DNA of 43,411 nucleotides from contig JAAOMT010000219.1 in assembly GCA_016748015.1 (NCBI GenBank), forward strand, positions 351,617 to 395,027, written 5' to 3'. Source of the stretch: Geosiphon pyriformis. Lineage: Eukaryota; Glomeromycota; Glomeromycetes; Archaeosporales; Geosiphonaceae. Below, one piece after another: positions 32,279-43,059 of the stretch (its first letter is position 1; each line of letters starts with the position of its first letter). The notes beneath the pieces are model-generated. The model ran no database searches. It worked only from the letters and a program-made list of their open reading frames with translations, and was not told where the DNA came from. Made by a program: the position numbers and the translations under genes.

Positions 32279-34308
32279 TTTTTTTATTTTTATTTTAACA
32301 AGTACAGCTCAACTGTTATTTAATGTACAAAACCAAAATTAAGAGTTTCAACTAAATTTAGCTTACATTTTTTTCACATGTAACCAGCTACTTAGGTCAA
32401 TTAAAACAATATTACACTTTTATATAAACAAATACTTTGTTACTTAAATCTAAAAAAAACAAACAAAACTTACAAAAACCAAAACTAATATTAAATAATT
32501 TCTTAATACCAAGCAATTTAATTATCTTATCTGACAAACCAAAAACAAATACATGAGACTTATTAAGTACCAATTTATTGTTACTGACCAAACTACTTCT
32601 TTTTATGTCTATCTTATACTTAGATTTAAAATTCTATAACTTAAAACAATAATACTTAACCAATTTGTACACAAAATTAACCAATAATCAACCAGTTTTT
32701 TTTTTTATTATCAAACACTGATACAAACTTAGCAAACTACATTTTTAGCATAAAACTCTTATAAAAAATTGCATATAACCCAATATCTAAAAAACAAGAA
32801 AAAAAATCTTAAAACTATAAAAAATATTAAAGTATAAAAATCTACCAGAAATTTTCAAAGTTTAATGTGATCAAACACAATTTTTTGTAAGAATTCATCT
32901 CTTTTGAACATATAAATATATGATTAAAAAACTCAATTTTTTCACAAAAGAAATATAAAACACCAAAGTATTTTTAATTATAAAGTTTTTTTCTAATAGC
33001 AATCAGCAATTTTTTATAAACTGTTTTCATAAAATATATGTACAGATCTGTTAAAAATTTGTTAATAAAACCCAAAAAATAAAAAAATTAAAATGCTATA
33101 CTTCAACAATCTAAGACTAATTAATATTTTAAACAAATAAATTATTAATAATACTTAAATCAAGACTGGTTTTCTAATAATACAATTTATAATTTTGTAT
33201 ATATTACAAACAAAATACTAAGCATTATCAAATATTGCCAAACCACTGGCCACCAAAAATTGTTTGTGAATATTATTAAACAGAAACAAAAAAATGCATG
33301 GTCTTATCTATTAAAACATTTATATAAATATTACTAGAAATTTTCAAGTGTTTTTTAACTTTTAATCACATTATTAAAAAATTTTTATCACTAATCAAGT
33401 TTACAATATGTCTTTTCTTAATTTAATACTGGTTGTAAAAGTTAAATATTAGTAATTCCAACTCTGAAACACAAATATCTATAACAGTTTAATTATTTAA
33501 ATATACAATTATAATATAAAAAAAAATCACATATTTCAAAGACAAAACAACAGCTTATAATTTAGTTAATATTAAAGACAACAATTCATAAACTCAGATT
33601 TCAATTCTTATATTCATATTAAAAAAATACACAACAGTCTTATTTATAACTTTCAAAAAACTTAATTTTTTTAGAAAACTATTTATATATACTCTAATTG
33701 AATCAAATTAAACTTTATATAAACATTTTTGCAAAGTCAAAAATTTATTTAATATTAAAACATTGCTGTTTAACAAAGCAGAAACCAAGCTAAAAAAGAC
33801 TAATCCAAGACCATTATTAAGCAGAAATTTTATTGTTAACCTATATTAAAAAAGTACAAATCTTCTTGAATCTAGTTTTTTTTATCAATAAAATATTATT
33901 TAATCTATTATTTTGTTTTGTTTATTTAAAAATCTATTAACAAAAACCATTTCAAATCTTTTTAAAAAATTAACTTTATTAAAATACAAAAAATTGTCTA
34001 ATATTTTTAATATTAGAAGTCTGTCAAAACTACAAAATACAATAAGTAATTTATTTGCCAAAAAAATACTATTAAGCAAAAAAATTTGCACTATTTTAGC
34101 CAAAAAGTTATTAAATAAATTAATCTACAGCTTAATCAAATATTGTAAAGAATTCAATTTGTGATCAAAAAGTTTATTAAGAATACTAATAGTATTTAAA
34201 AAAACTATTATTAAAATAATTTTAAATTCGGTTTGAACTTGTTTAAATGTTTTCAAGTCATATAACAAAAAATAATACAAAGTTTTATTAGAAAAATTCC
34301 AAGATAAT
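32279..34308 (-). mobile_element. Old 5'-truncated LINE fragment in A6
   Basis: It is flanked by a 13-bp direct repeat with one mismatch, TAATTGTTATAAT (32266-32278) and TAGTTGTTATAAT (34309-34321). The left end is T-rich (the poly(A) end on the minus strand). The next 150 bp align with the 3' end of LINE 1 (CACATGTAACCAGCTACTTAGGT against CACATAACTGGACACTTGGCT). It covers roughly the RNase H to C-terminal part of ORF2, AT-converted; the frame is closed apart from short stretches such as 33900-34164. Confidence 0.7.
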
Positions 34309-34989
34309 TAGTTGTTATAATAGATATAAATAATTATTCATATAATAAAAAATAAAAAAAATTTTAACAATTTTACAGAAAACACTATTTTATATTATAA
34401 ATTAAAATAACAAATTAACAAATAGCAAAATAAAACAGAATTACATGATAATAAAATTAATTAAAGAGAAATTTAACTTTAAAGAACAATTTAAATTAAT
34501 ATAAATTCAATATATAAGATTAGTTTTATAAACATCTTAGTTGCTATTCTTTTTAAAAAGTAATAAAAAAATTTAAATAATCCATTTTGTTAATAAAAAA
34601 TAATACACTAATATAATTCTATGTTTTATGTTATTGTTTTTAAAATTTAAAATTAAATATTAATTAATATTTTCAATAATATTTATTTAATAATTTTTAA
34701 AACTAACAGTTAAGTATAAATATTAAGAAGTAATTTTTTATTTACAGATATTTAAATACTTAAAAAAAATTAGAAAAAAGAAATAAAAAAATTAGAAAAA
34801 ATTAAATATTTTTAAAATAATTTTTATTAATATTATTTATATATATAAAATATGCTTTTCTATAACTAAGAAATTTATTACTTATATAGCTATTTAAAAT
34901 AATCAATAATCAAATTAACAATTAAGTCAATAATTAAATTATTAATTAAGTAAATAATTAAATAATTTTTTTTATTAGAAATTTATGAG

Positions 34990-35886
34990 TGCAGTCCAAA
35001 CACTATTTAAATACATAAAATCAAACAAGATTCTAAATTAAATGTGGCTTATGTTTTTTCTACACATAACTGGACACTTGGCTTGGTCAAGACAGTACTA
35101 TGTACTTATAAGATCTATTAAAGGAATACTGTCCAAGAAACTGAAGCCCAAACCAATGACACAAACCAAAACACATATAAATGCCCAACCTAATATTAAA
35201 GCTGTAACTGACTTCAACAGTCCAAACGTCTGACAAACTAGCAACCAATAGCACAGTAGATTTATTATATGGTAAGAGATTGTGTTTCTTATAGAAGGTC
35301 TTCAACTTAGTAACAGGCAACAAAATATTAAACCTATGACTTTCAGCAAGACTGTGAACCAACTTGACAATTAAACTGCCACCAAAATCAGAGCCAAGGC
35401 ACAGAATAGCATCAACTATCCAGCTTTTTAGCACAAATCTCTTGGCCAATAATATGTACAAATTACCAGATAATTCAGTCTTATGCAGTGATTGTACAAT
35501 CTTACTTCCCACAGCAGAATCACCAGCCAGCTCATACCACTCTGTACTAATAGATACTAACAAATCTTTTCTGGTATTGTTATTATGTGTACATAAAAAC
35601 AAATAATCAGAGTCCTCAGCCATTCCATACCTAATGCAAGCCATGCTAAAATATTTAGGATTATACAATCTCTTCTTTATAGCAACTAGCAGATGACAAT
35701 ACAAAGTCTTCATAAGGTAGGACTGCAAAGAGACTAAAGATGAACTGGTAAAACTGGAGTGAATTTTATCATTAGAATGCCAAATACCAAAAAACTTGAC
35801 TGCATCAATCTTGCTAGCAACACCAACATCTATAATGCCAGCACTACACTTGGATTCCCAACTGACAAAATTGATAGTGTTAAACA
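34990..35886 (-). pseudogene. ORF2 C-terminal region, LINE 1
   Basis: An open stretch of 266 codons (35887 to 35087) reads the domain after RNase H: KFFGIWHSNDKIHSSFTS, LQSYLMKTLYCHLLVAIKKRLY, then a zinc-binding-like CIRYGMAEDSDYLFLC segment, in which one Cys of the usual CX2C is Tyr. A helical tail follows, which in the family I recall closes ORF2. It is the longest open frame of the LINE. Its role in the family is probably RNA or DNA binding during target-primed reverse transcription. Confidence 0.7.
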
Positions 35887-36039
35887 AACTTCTAGTAAAA
35901 TGGTATGCATTACCAAAGACAGATCTGTTCTCAACTCTAAAGAAGCAATATGATATACTTAAGGGCAGTGTAGACTTAGAAAAAACTGCTGCATTAGCAA
36001 AAAAATCTGCCTGCTCATTCTCAATAATGTTTGAATGTT

Positions 36040-36480
36040 TTTTGACCTTTTTTTATGTGACTAACAATTTCTTCTTTGAAATAATTTGACAAATATGCTC
36101 TTTTTCTATTCAGCATTTATAGCAAAAATCAGAACCAGACATATCCTCATCAAATTTACATATATTTAGTAATGTCTAATTGTCAGTAAACAAAGTGATT
36201 ATGCTAGAAATAAGTACACATTTCAATGCTAAAATGATGGCTTGCAGCTTCATCAGTATAGAAGATAGTAAACCAAGAACTTTCATGTCAACACTTACAT
36301 CAGCATTCAGAAAATAAGCTGCAGTGCCACCACAGACACTAATTAACTCCAAACTTCTAACAGAACCATCAGTGTAAACATCAATGGAGCCATGCTTGAA
36401 GGCAAGCAAATGCTTAGAAACAAAACCAATATCACAAAAGATTTTAGTAGAAGCCAAACAAGACACCACAGCCATGCCAT
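36040..36480 (-). pseudogene. RNase H domain of ORF2, LINE 1
   Basis: The segment reads DVYTDGSVRS with the first catalytic Asp (about 36380), then SSILMKLQAIILALKC, where the catalytic Glu of the usual ELQA is Lys, then LFTDN with the third Asp (about 36176) followed by a stop. ENEQADFFANAAV (about 36000-36040) carries the last acidic position. RNase H1-type domains remove the RNA strand in LINE replication. The Glu-to-Lys change is a G-to-A transition and would abolish activity. Confidence 0.75.
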
Positions 36481-36849
36481 TGTCTTAAACACTACTTCTA
36501 ACAAAATCAGTAATGGAGACAAACCAAGTAGAAATTGGATCTTTAAAGTCAAGCTTCTTCTATCTGCAAAAAGTGTTCCAAATGAAGCACATGTTATAAT
36601 AGTCTAAAAGTTGGTTAGCAAAAATAAGGCCATATTTACTAAAAGAAATTCTTACACCCAGATAACCATCTAGGCCCAATACATCCAAAATTAATACATC
36701 AGTCCCAGTCTGAAAAACATCAAAAAAAGCACCACCTAAGGAAGTATTGCACAAAATGAGAACACTTGTAGCACTAGCTAAAAAACAATTCAAAAAATTA
36801 ATGAGTAATGTGACCAGAAAACAGAGAGGGTGTCAAGACATCCAGCTGG

Positions 36850-38600
36850 CTGCCTGTAAGTCTATTGCTTTGTGGTCAAAAAACCTGTTGAGAGTTCAAT
36901 CAGCATTACTAAAATTGACCAAATTGACTATCAAATTTTTAGTAAATACTTGCTCAAAAGGCTTTATGCCATATAACTCAAGATAATGTAGCACTACACT
37001 AGAAAAGTTCCTAGGCAGATTAATCTTGAACTTAAGTCCCTTTCTCAATGATTTGTTTCATTTATTACAAATATTCTTAAAGACAAAGCTAAATTAAAGT
37101 CTATAACAAACAATAGGCTGCAAAACAGCAGAAACCAAATACAAAAGCTGCTTCTTAGTGATGGCCTTCCTTAAAACCATATTTGAAAAAAATTTGACAT
37201 CAATATGAACTTTGGCTAAACTTGGCTTGAACAAATCTTCAGTTAACAAAAAAATTTCCAAATAATGATGAGATTTGTCTCTCTTAGTCACAGAAATTTT
37301 CGACCTGCTAATGAACAGTTCAATTTTCCAGACACCTTAGTTGATAGGGATAGCAACAGTTTTCTTAGTATTTATTGAAATATCATTTATAAAAAAAAAT
37401 TCACTGGCTATATTTAAGATGTTTTGTATTACTATTAAACAGTTTTTAATCCAAATTGTATTGTCAACAAAGACACCTGCAGCAAAAAACAAAGTCCTGT
37501 TATTGTTTGGGTCAGGTCTGCCAAACTTAGTATAAAACTTCAAACACATCTTGTAGCCATACAATTGTTCATGTTTCTTGACCTCACAAAGCAATAGATC
37601 ATAGAAAATTTGCCATAGTAATGGTAAAAACACTTCCTTTTAATCTAAATCATCATGCACAACATAACCATCAGACAAACCAAAATCTATTATTACTTAA
37701 TTGAACCTGTTATTGTGTATATTTCTAATAAAGTTTATAAAATGGAAATGCATTTTGATCCTGGTTAAATTATTGAGCAAATAAGACTACTCTACAGAAT
37801 CATAAGTCTTGTGCATATCCTGGAAAACCAATTATAACTCCCTGTTTTTTTCTAAAGTGTTTTTGATAATTGAGCCAACAGCAAAAATAGAAAATTGTGT
37901 AGAAGTGCCCTTTAACACTGAAAAATTGTTATCACACAAAACTTCAAATCTGCTGCAAGCCAGAGAAATTCTGTCTGAAAGAATCTTAGACAAGATTTTT
38001 TAAGCAGTTTCAATCATCACAATTGGCCTAGTATTGGTAAAAATACCCTCCTAATTGTATGGTTTAAGAATCATGGAAACCCAAGATCTCCTCTAATGCA
38101 CAAAAACTGCTTCAGATTTTAAACAACTGTTGAAAATACACAAAAAACCATTGAGAACAAGAGAACTACCATGTTTTTAAAGTTTATTGAAGATGCCAGA
38201 AAGCCCAGCAGTCTTCCCATCTAACAAGTTTTTAACAATCTGGAGAAGTTCATCCATACTAACATTGTACATAACCCCTAAAAAAGTATTATTATTAATA
38301 TAACTTAAGGAAGCATATTAATCAAACCAATAACCTGATAGAACATTAGAAACCAAATGCTTTTTTATCCAACTTTTTATGATTGTATCAATCAAAAACT
38401 TAACAGTCTGAGGCTCCAAGATAAGCTCATCATTAATGATTAAATAATCAAGAACCACCTTCCTAAAAGGTCAATCCAAAATGCTTTTAATCATCCTACT
38501 CTTATCCAAACAAAAATTTTCCATGTATCTTTCTACAGCCTTCCTAATAGAACTATCTCTGGTAACTTTAAACTCATAATATTTGGACTTGCAGTAATTT
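36850..38600 (-). pseudogene. Reverse transcriptase of ORF2, LINE 1
   Basis: The N-terminal part reads DGKTAGLSGIFNKL (about 38200) and NTRPIVMIETA (about 38015-38050). Motif A is kept as QDMHKTYDSV (about 37795-37830). Motif C reads FVDN (37460-37471) where the family has FVDD. ISINTKKTVAIPIN and a YLEIFLLTEDLFKPSLAKVH segment (37190-37290) follow. Open pieces are 37337-37633 and 37094-37291; elsewhere TAA, TAG and TGA stand at Gln and Trp positions. The change in motif C alone would inactivate the enzyme. Confidence 0.8.
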
Positions 38601-39719
38601 TTCTTGACACCTGAGATGTGATGTAAAATATTTTCAACCTTAGCACTTCTATTGATTATTAAATGAATTTTAGATGCATTTTTTTCATCTATGTCTACTT
38701 AAGTACCAACAAAGTAATCAGTTTCCAAACTTAGACCTGAATTTATACTATTAACAATCTTAGGCATCAAAAGCTCTAACCTATGAAATTTAGAAAAAAA
38801 CTTGTTTTTTATACAATCAACCTCACTGAACCAGATTTTAGAAAAAATTTCATTAGTGAAATTAACTATTACCTCTTTGAGAATATCCTACATAGTGTTT
38901 AAATCACCACTATGTTTTGTATCATGAAATACCTCTGACTCCTTTAAAAATTTGTCTGAAAAATACTTTATAAAACATTTCCACTTATCAACACTCACAT
39001 CTTTTAATTTAAACTTCCAATAATTCTTATTAGCTGTTTGCATATGTTCTCTAATTAAACATTCAAAAGACCATCCAAGCCAACTAAAACTAAGACAGCT
39101 TTGTGATCCATATCAAAAAACTCAGACACAAATTCAACCTTGTGATTGGCTACAATTGAGATTAGGCTTTCATTAACAAAAACATGATCAATAACTTTTT
39201 CAATACTTTTAGAGTTGCTCTACATAGAAACACCAGCCAAAGGGTGTCCACCAAAAGAATTGACCAAACTCAGGCCTGAACAGAATCCAAAACTTGTATT
39301 CTTCTTAGATTCACTCTTATTAAAATCACTGCTTAAAATGACAAAACTACTAGAGTTGACCACCCAAGCTATGAAGAAATTAATTCCTAAAGTCTGGTCA
39401 AATCTGTCATCAAAAGAAGTGCTAGCATACAAACTGATAATCAAAACTAAAACCTTGCCTTTGAAAAGAAGACACACTGAAATAACATAACCAAAAACCT
39501 TTTCCACCTTAAAAACATGTTAAGCAAGTAAATTGTCTATAATTATTGCTATTCCAGTCCCAAAAAAGCCAATGTCCAGCCCAAATGTGAAAACACACAC
39601 ATAATCGAATTTGTTCATAATTTATGGCCTAATACTAGACTTTAACTTTGTTTTTGTAACTATAAATATCATTTTCTCCAATTTTTTGTGTCAATAAACA
39701 ATGTTATTCTGCTTAGCAA

Positions 39720-40074
39720 TATTACAGATAATTATTTGGGGTTTCAAAGCAAATAACAAACCCATAATTTGATGCTTAATTGATATAATGATATTGGTTT
39801 CTGAAGGTTTTCATGATTTGAAGGTATTGGTTGAGTTCTTTGTATAATAGACAGAGATCTACTATGGTTGGTTTTGGTTGATCTTTTAAGTCATTTTCCT
39901 AATTTCTGTCTTCAGCATAGTGGCTGGTTTAATCTGGCAATTGTGCTCTTCTGGTAAGCTATCTGTTAATATATATAATTCTACTCTTATTTTTGGATCT
40001 TTTACCAGGCTATCTGTAATGTCAATAACTCAGTGCTTTAATCCTTTAATTAATTAGTATATAACAACCAAAAG

Positions 40075-40119
<45 letters not shown>

Positions 40120-40591
40120 AGTTAAGTTAAGGCAATTAAGTTAGTATCTCATCAATAACCATGATTAAGAGCTATTGTTCCAGTATAATTAAGTATCAAT
40201 TACTATTAACATGAAGTGTTGATAGTAGAAAATAGATTAAGATAGTGAATAATTATTTATTAATATTTGGGAATAGAAAGATTGTTTAAATCAAATTTAA
40301 ACTGAGAGATTTGTCTTTTCTACTTCTAATATTACCACTATATATACATAATTGAGATTTCTCAATTCCTCAATTCTTCACACCAGGAATCCTAGAATTC
40401 TTGAAATTCTGCAATTCCTTTGAGAAAAATCCTGGAATTCTGAAATTCTGCAATTTTTTGTATAAGAATCCTGAAATTCCTAGAATCCTGCAATTCTTCT
40501 AAAAGGAATCCTAAAATTTCATATTTTACTATGTTTATCTTTGATTAGCTAATTTATGTGCTAATATATTTTCTATATTTTATGAGTAACA
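39720..40591 (-). repeat. Solo LTR of family B (872 bp)
   Basis: On the minus strand it runs TGTTACTC to CTGTAATA and is colinear with the B1 LTR (3036-3888). It is flanked by GCAA (39716-39719) and GCAG (40592-40595), a 4-bp duplication with one C-to-T change. GAATTC-rich repeats lie at 40378-40510, with a TATATATA box just to their left (near 40339). No internal element sequence is present, so it is a recombination product. It contains A(43) at 40075-40117. Confidence 0.85.
40075..40117. repeat. Mononucleotide run A(43)
   Basis: An uninterrupted A tract lies inside the solo LTR. At the same place in B1 there is a T-rich tract on the opposite strand (3486-3545) with interruptions. It is therefore an expanded microsatellite of the LTR, not a retroposition tail. 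Confidence 0.85.
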
Positions 40592-40643
40592 GCAGAGACA
40601 TTAAGACTCCAAATGTTACATGTAGCAAATTTCTACACTAGTT

Positions 40644-42111
40644 CTATTATTGAAAGAAGAGAGCAACAGGAACCAAATCAGCATTGTCCATTTTGGCTGA
40701 AAGATTCATAATTATGATTGAAAAATTGTTTAAAGTATTCTCCATCTTTTTAATAACAGAAAAATCAAAAACTACCACTCCTATAATAGTTTCACCACCA
40801 GTAATTACACCTGAATTCTCACTTATTACTATGTCCACCCCTTAACTCTGTAATAAAGGAGTCACCAATAGCTGACATCCAGAGCTAGACTGAAAAACCA
40901 TTGGTCCAAGTGTGTCTAACCTCTTAGCCAACTTGTCAACACATTCTGCAAGATTGGCAAGACTATGCTTAAGAACAGCAAACCTATTACTCAGATCTAT
41001 AAACAACAGCAGAATATGTTTTATCTCCAAAGAGGAACCAAAATCAGTCAAACTAATATGTACAAAAAAGGGAGAAAAGAAGACCCACCAAAAATCTTGG
41101 CCCAAGAGACATTACCAAAAGAAATAGGATGAGAGATTAGAGCAGAACATTTAGCATAAATGGTTGTCAGCCTGTTTTTATTAACATCTAACAGTATCTT
41201 GTGAGATGGGTCACTAAGAGAAAATTTCTCATTTATAGAACAGTTTAAAGAGGTATAACCCAATTTCTCACACTTAGCACACTTAGCAGAATTCAAATGA
41301 AACCAGCACAAATTAACACCTCTTAAGACAGGCATAGTTCCCAAAATGGCATCCAATAACTCAGCTGAGTTGAAACAAACAACAGCACATCTGAATCAAG
41401 CATAATTAATAAGGTGTCGATTAATGACACATGTTTTTCCATCCACAGAACCAATGAAATTCCAAATGTTATGTGCATTTGTCCCAACAGACAAAATATA
41501 GAGCAGCATCCTATAACTGTTCTTAGCATTCCAAGATTTTTTGTCATTATCAGCTCTGGCTATATGCATGGCATCTTTTCTAAGCAGGATGAACTATTTA
41601 GCTGTGACCAAATTAGTGTGATCTACTTGTTCAAATTCCACCACAGCCCTACCAATTGCATCTTGATTGACTTAATTATTCCAAATTTAGATAGTGCAGT
41701 GTGCACAGTCTCAGCCAATGTTTCAATTGAAATTTTTTTTATTACTACAGCCTGATCTGAATGACTAGTAAATTTTTTGAAATTAGTGTTTACCAAAATA
41801 TTTGCTGCTTTTGCCTTTTCTGTAGTCTGTGCCAAATTAGATTCAGAAGTGAAAGAAACATGAATAATTCCAACAAATTTTGAGGAAGTAAAGACTTCTC
41901 CAAAACCATTGACTTTTGAAAACAATTTCCTAATCACCACCAGCTTTTCTTAAGAGAATTTTTCAACCACCTTATCTAAACCAATATCTAAAGTGAAAAA
42001 TTTTCTAACTAGAACATCCACCAAAATCTTCAAGAGAGGAAAAAGTGTCAAAGAAGTATCTAACAGAATGTTATCACTATTATTACTTAAAAAATTAATC
42101 TTCTCTAGTGG
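40644..42111 (-). pseudogene. ORF1 of LINE 1 (RRM-like and CCHC)
   Basis: ORF1 of such LINEs binds element RNA. The minus strand reads from 42111: a long N-terminal region, then an RRM-like unit (AVVIKKISIETLAETVHTAL, FGIIKSIKMQLVGLW; about 41630-41760), WFHLNSAKCAKCEKLGYTSLNC with a CCHC-type knuckle whose His is Tyr (41240-41281), KIFGGSSF and a coiled segment LANLAECVDKLAKRLDTLG (about 40905-40975). It ends VPVALFFQ-TAA near 40644. Frameshifts near 41630, 41330, 41100 and 40840 split it. The first codons lie at or beyond the family D insertion. Confidence 0.75.
41240..41281 (-). other. CCHC-like zinc knuckle of LINE ORF1
   Basis: CAKCEKLGYTSLNC fits CX2CX4HX4C except that the His is Tyr (CAT/CAC to TAT), a change expected to weaken zinc binding. 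Confidence 0.7.
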
Positions 42112-42211
42112 TGTTACAGTTTAAGAATTTAGCAAAAAGAATCATAAAAATAATACAAACTATTCAATCATAATATAGCACAGTAATAATCTTAGAAAGG
42201 TAATAATTAAC

Positions 42212-42303
42212 ATAGTAGCAAACACCATCTCGCGATAGTGGCAAGCACCAGTTCACAATAGCAGCCAACACCAACTGGTGATAGCAGCAAGCACCAGGTT
42301 GAA
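42212..42303 (+). repeat. Four 23-bp tandem repeats
   Basis: Units of exactly 23 bp start at 42212, 42235, 42258 and 42281, with consensus ATAGCAGCAAGCACCAGTT then four variable bases. The variable bases make partly palindromic ends (CACCAACTGGTG). They lie about 40 bp upstream of the TATA box. Confidence 0.85.
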
Positions 42304-42344
42304 ATATCAAAAAGAAAGTATTTTCTCGTAGAACTACAAACATG

Positions 42345-42352
42345 TATATATA
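42345..42352 (+). promoter_or_regulatory. TATA box of LTR D
   Basis: TATATATA lies downstream of the 23-bp array and upstream of 600 bp of LTR, the same arrangement as in families A and B. Confidence 0.45.
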
Positions 42353-42979
42353 CAGTAGTTTTAATATTGGGAAAGAATCAATCAAGTAATAAAAATCATA
42401 ACTTATCAAGCAATAGATCCAATTTTATCCAACAAACTCCACTTTAAATCATACTTTCAAATTAAATATTCCAAGAAACCTTTAAAATCAAAAAGAAATG
42501 AAAAAGAATATTTAAAACTGAACTATCACAACCCAAAGTATTAAGAAACTTACTTGTATTATTTATTGAATGAAACTATCATTCATCAACTGAATCCCTT
42601 GGAAGAATAATCCTTGATCAAGATTATTCACGTTATTACTAATTGATAAAAGCTTTATTGTGAGAATTAGAAAAGCGCTAAAGACCATTAACATTCTGTG
42701 TTTCTAGATTAGAGAAACACATCAGGCAATTGCAAAGATAGCCTCAGAGAAGACCCCAGACAGTGGGTAAATTTCAGTTCAGCCTCTGAAAAGGAGTACA
42801 TAAACACACACAACAATCAAGAATTAAAGAATAACTTACATCGCAACAGTAAAAAGAAAGCCTTCAGTGTAACAGTGACATTATCACACAAATAGAATTG
42901 AGGAACTCACGAAAGACTGATTGCAATTAAAGCGGGATATCAGCAATTAAATATAACAAGAAAACCATCCCGTAACATT

Positions 42980-42996
42980 TGGTGAACCCTACGAGG
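42980..42996 (+). other. Primer-binding site of family D
   Basis: TGGTGAACCCTACGAGG lies two bases after the LTR end (GTAACA TT). Its complement ends GGGTTCACCA, as a tRNA 3' end with CCA would. The tRNA is not assigned. Confidence 0.65.
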
Positions 42997-43022
42997 AAAG
43001 AAAATCAAAAAAGAAATAATAA

Positions 43023-43043
43023 TTAGCAATAATTCATTGCTAA
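43023..43043 (+). other. Perfect hairpin before gag of family D
   Basis: TTAGCAAT, loop AATTC, ATTGCTAA: an 8-bp stem with a 5-base loop, 17 bases before the GTG at 43060. It lies in the leader RNA, where packaging or dimerisation signals of retroelements usually sit. Confidence 0.5.
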
Positions 43044-43059
43044 AAAGGAAAAGACAAAA

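Larger units (their letters stand above)
31640..34967 (-). mobile_element. Decayed family A copy A6 (gag and 5' LTR)
   Basis: The minus strand reads the leader (34322-34392), gag (31640-32278) and a 5' LTR (34393-34967, missing about 100 bp at its start) of family A, all AT-converted. It is colinear with 21480-22900 of A4, except that an old LINE fragment is inserted at the start of gag. The LTR is cut at 34967 by the 3' end of LINE 1. Pol is absent. Confidence 0.65.
39050..40640 (-). pseudogene. APE-type endonuclease of ORF2, LINE 1 (split by an LTR)
   Basis: The domain starts at about 40640 with KFATCNIWSLNVSA, is interrupted by the solo LTR 39720-40591, and continues KQNNIVY, VTKTKLKSS (ETK-type motif), FGLDIGFFGTGIAIII, KGKVLVLIISLYAS, VILSSDFNKSES (GDFN-type motif with Gly to Ser), SLVNSFGGHPLAGVS and a DMDHKAV-like end near 39100. 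Removing the LTR and one copy of the 4-bp duplication restores the frame across the gap. This enzyme nicks target DNA to prime reverse transcription. It is not functional here. Confidence 0.8.
34968..42111 (-). mobile_element. LINE (non-LTR) retrotransposon, LINE 1
   Basis: On the minus strand, ORF1 (RRM-like plus CCHC) is followed by ORF2 (APE-type endonuclease, RT, RNase H, zinc-finger-like end). The 3' end is a short T tract (34967-34974 on this strand) inside the A6 LTR. A family B solo LTR splits the endonuclease. The 5' end meets the family D LTR at 42112, so more of it may lie beyond the window. Product segments match a LINE family that I recall from Glomeromycotina proteins. Frameshifts and stops are spread throughout. 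Confidence 0.85.
42112..42977 (+). repeat. 5' LTR of family D (866 bp)
   Basis: The right border is firm because the primer-binding site follows. The left border is inferred from TGTTACAG at 42112, which gives the same terminal inverted repeat as families A and B. The LTR carries four 23-bp repeats, then TATATATA (42345-42352). The second LTR is outside the window, so the left border is unproven. Confidence 0.6.

Noticed and set aside
35796-36089. Plus-strand 97-codon frame in the LINE
   Set aside because: It overlaps the conserved minus-strand RNase H to C-terminal region and matches nothing recognisable.
40075-40117. Poly(A) tail of a retroposed LINE or processed gene
   Set aside because: It lies within the LTR B homology on both sides and has no flanking duplication of its own.
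41414-41755. Plus-strand 113-codon frame
   Set aside because: It is antisense to the RRM-like part of LINE ORF1, which has clear family similarity on the minus strand.
42212-42303. Possible CRISPR-like array
   Set aside because: The units are contiguous with no spacers, in a eukaryotic LTR upstream of a TATA box.
42212-42303. 23-bp repeats as 5' UTR monomers of LINE 1
   Set aside because: A TGTTAC LTR start at 42112 and an LTR end with primer-binding site at 42977 place them inside an LTR; reconsider if the left LTR border proves wrong.
42164-42409. Minus-strand 81-codon frame across the 23-bp repeats
   Set aside because: It is produced by translating a tandem repeat inside the family D LTR; it shows no coding signal beyond the repeat.
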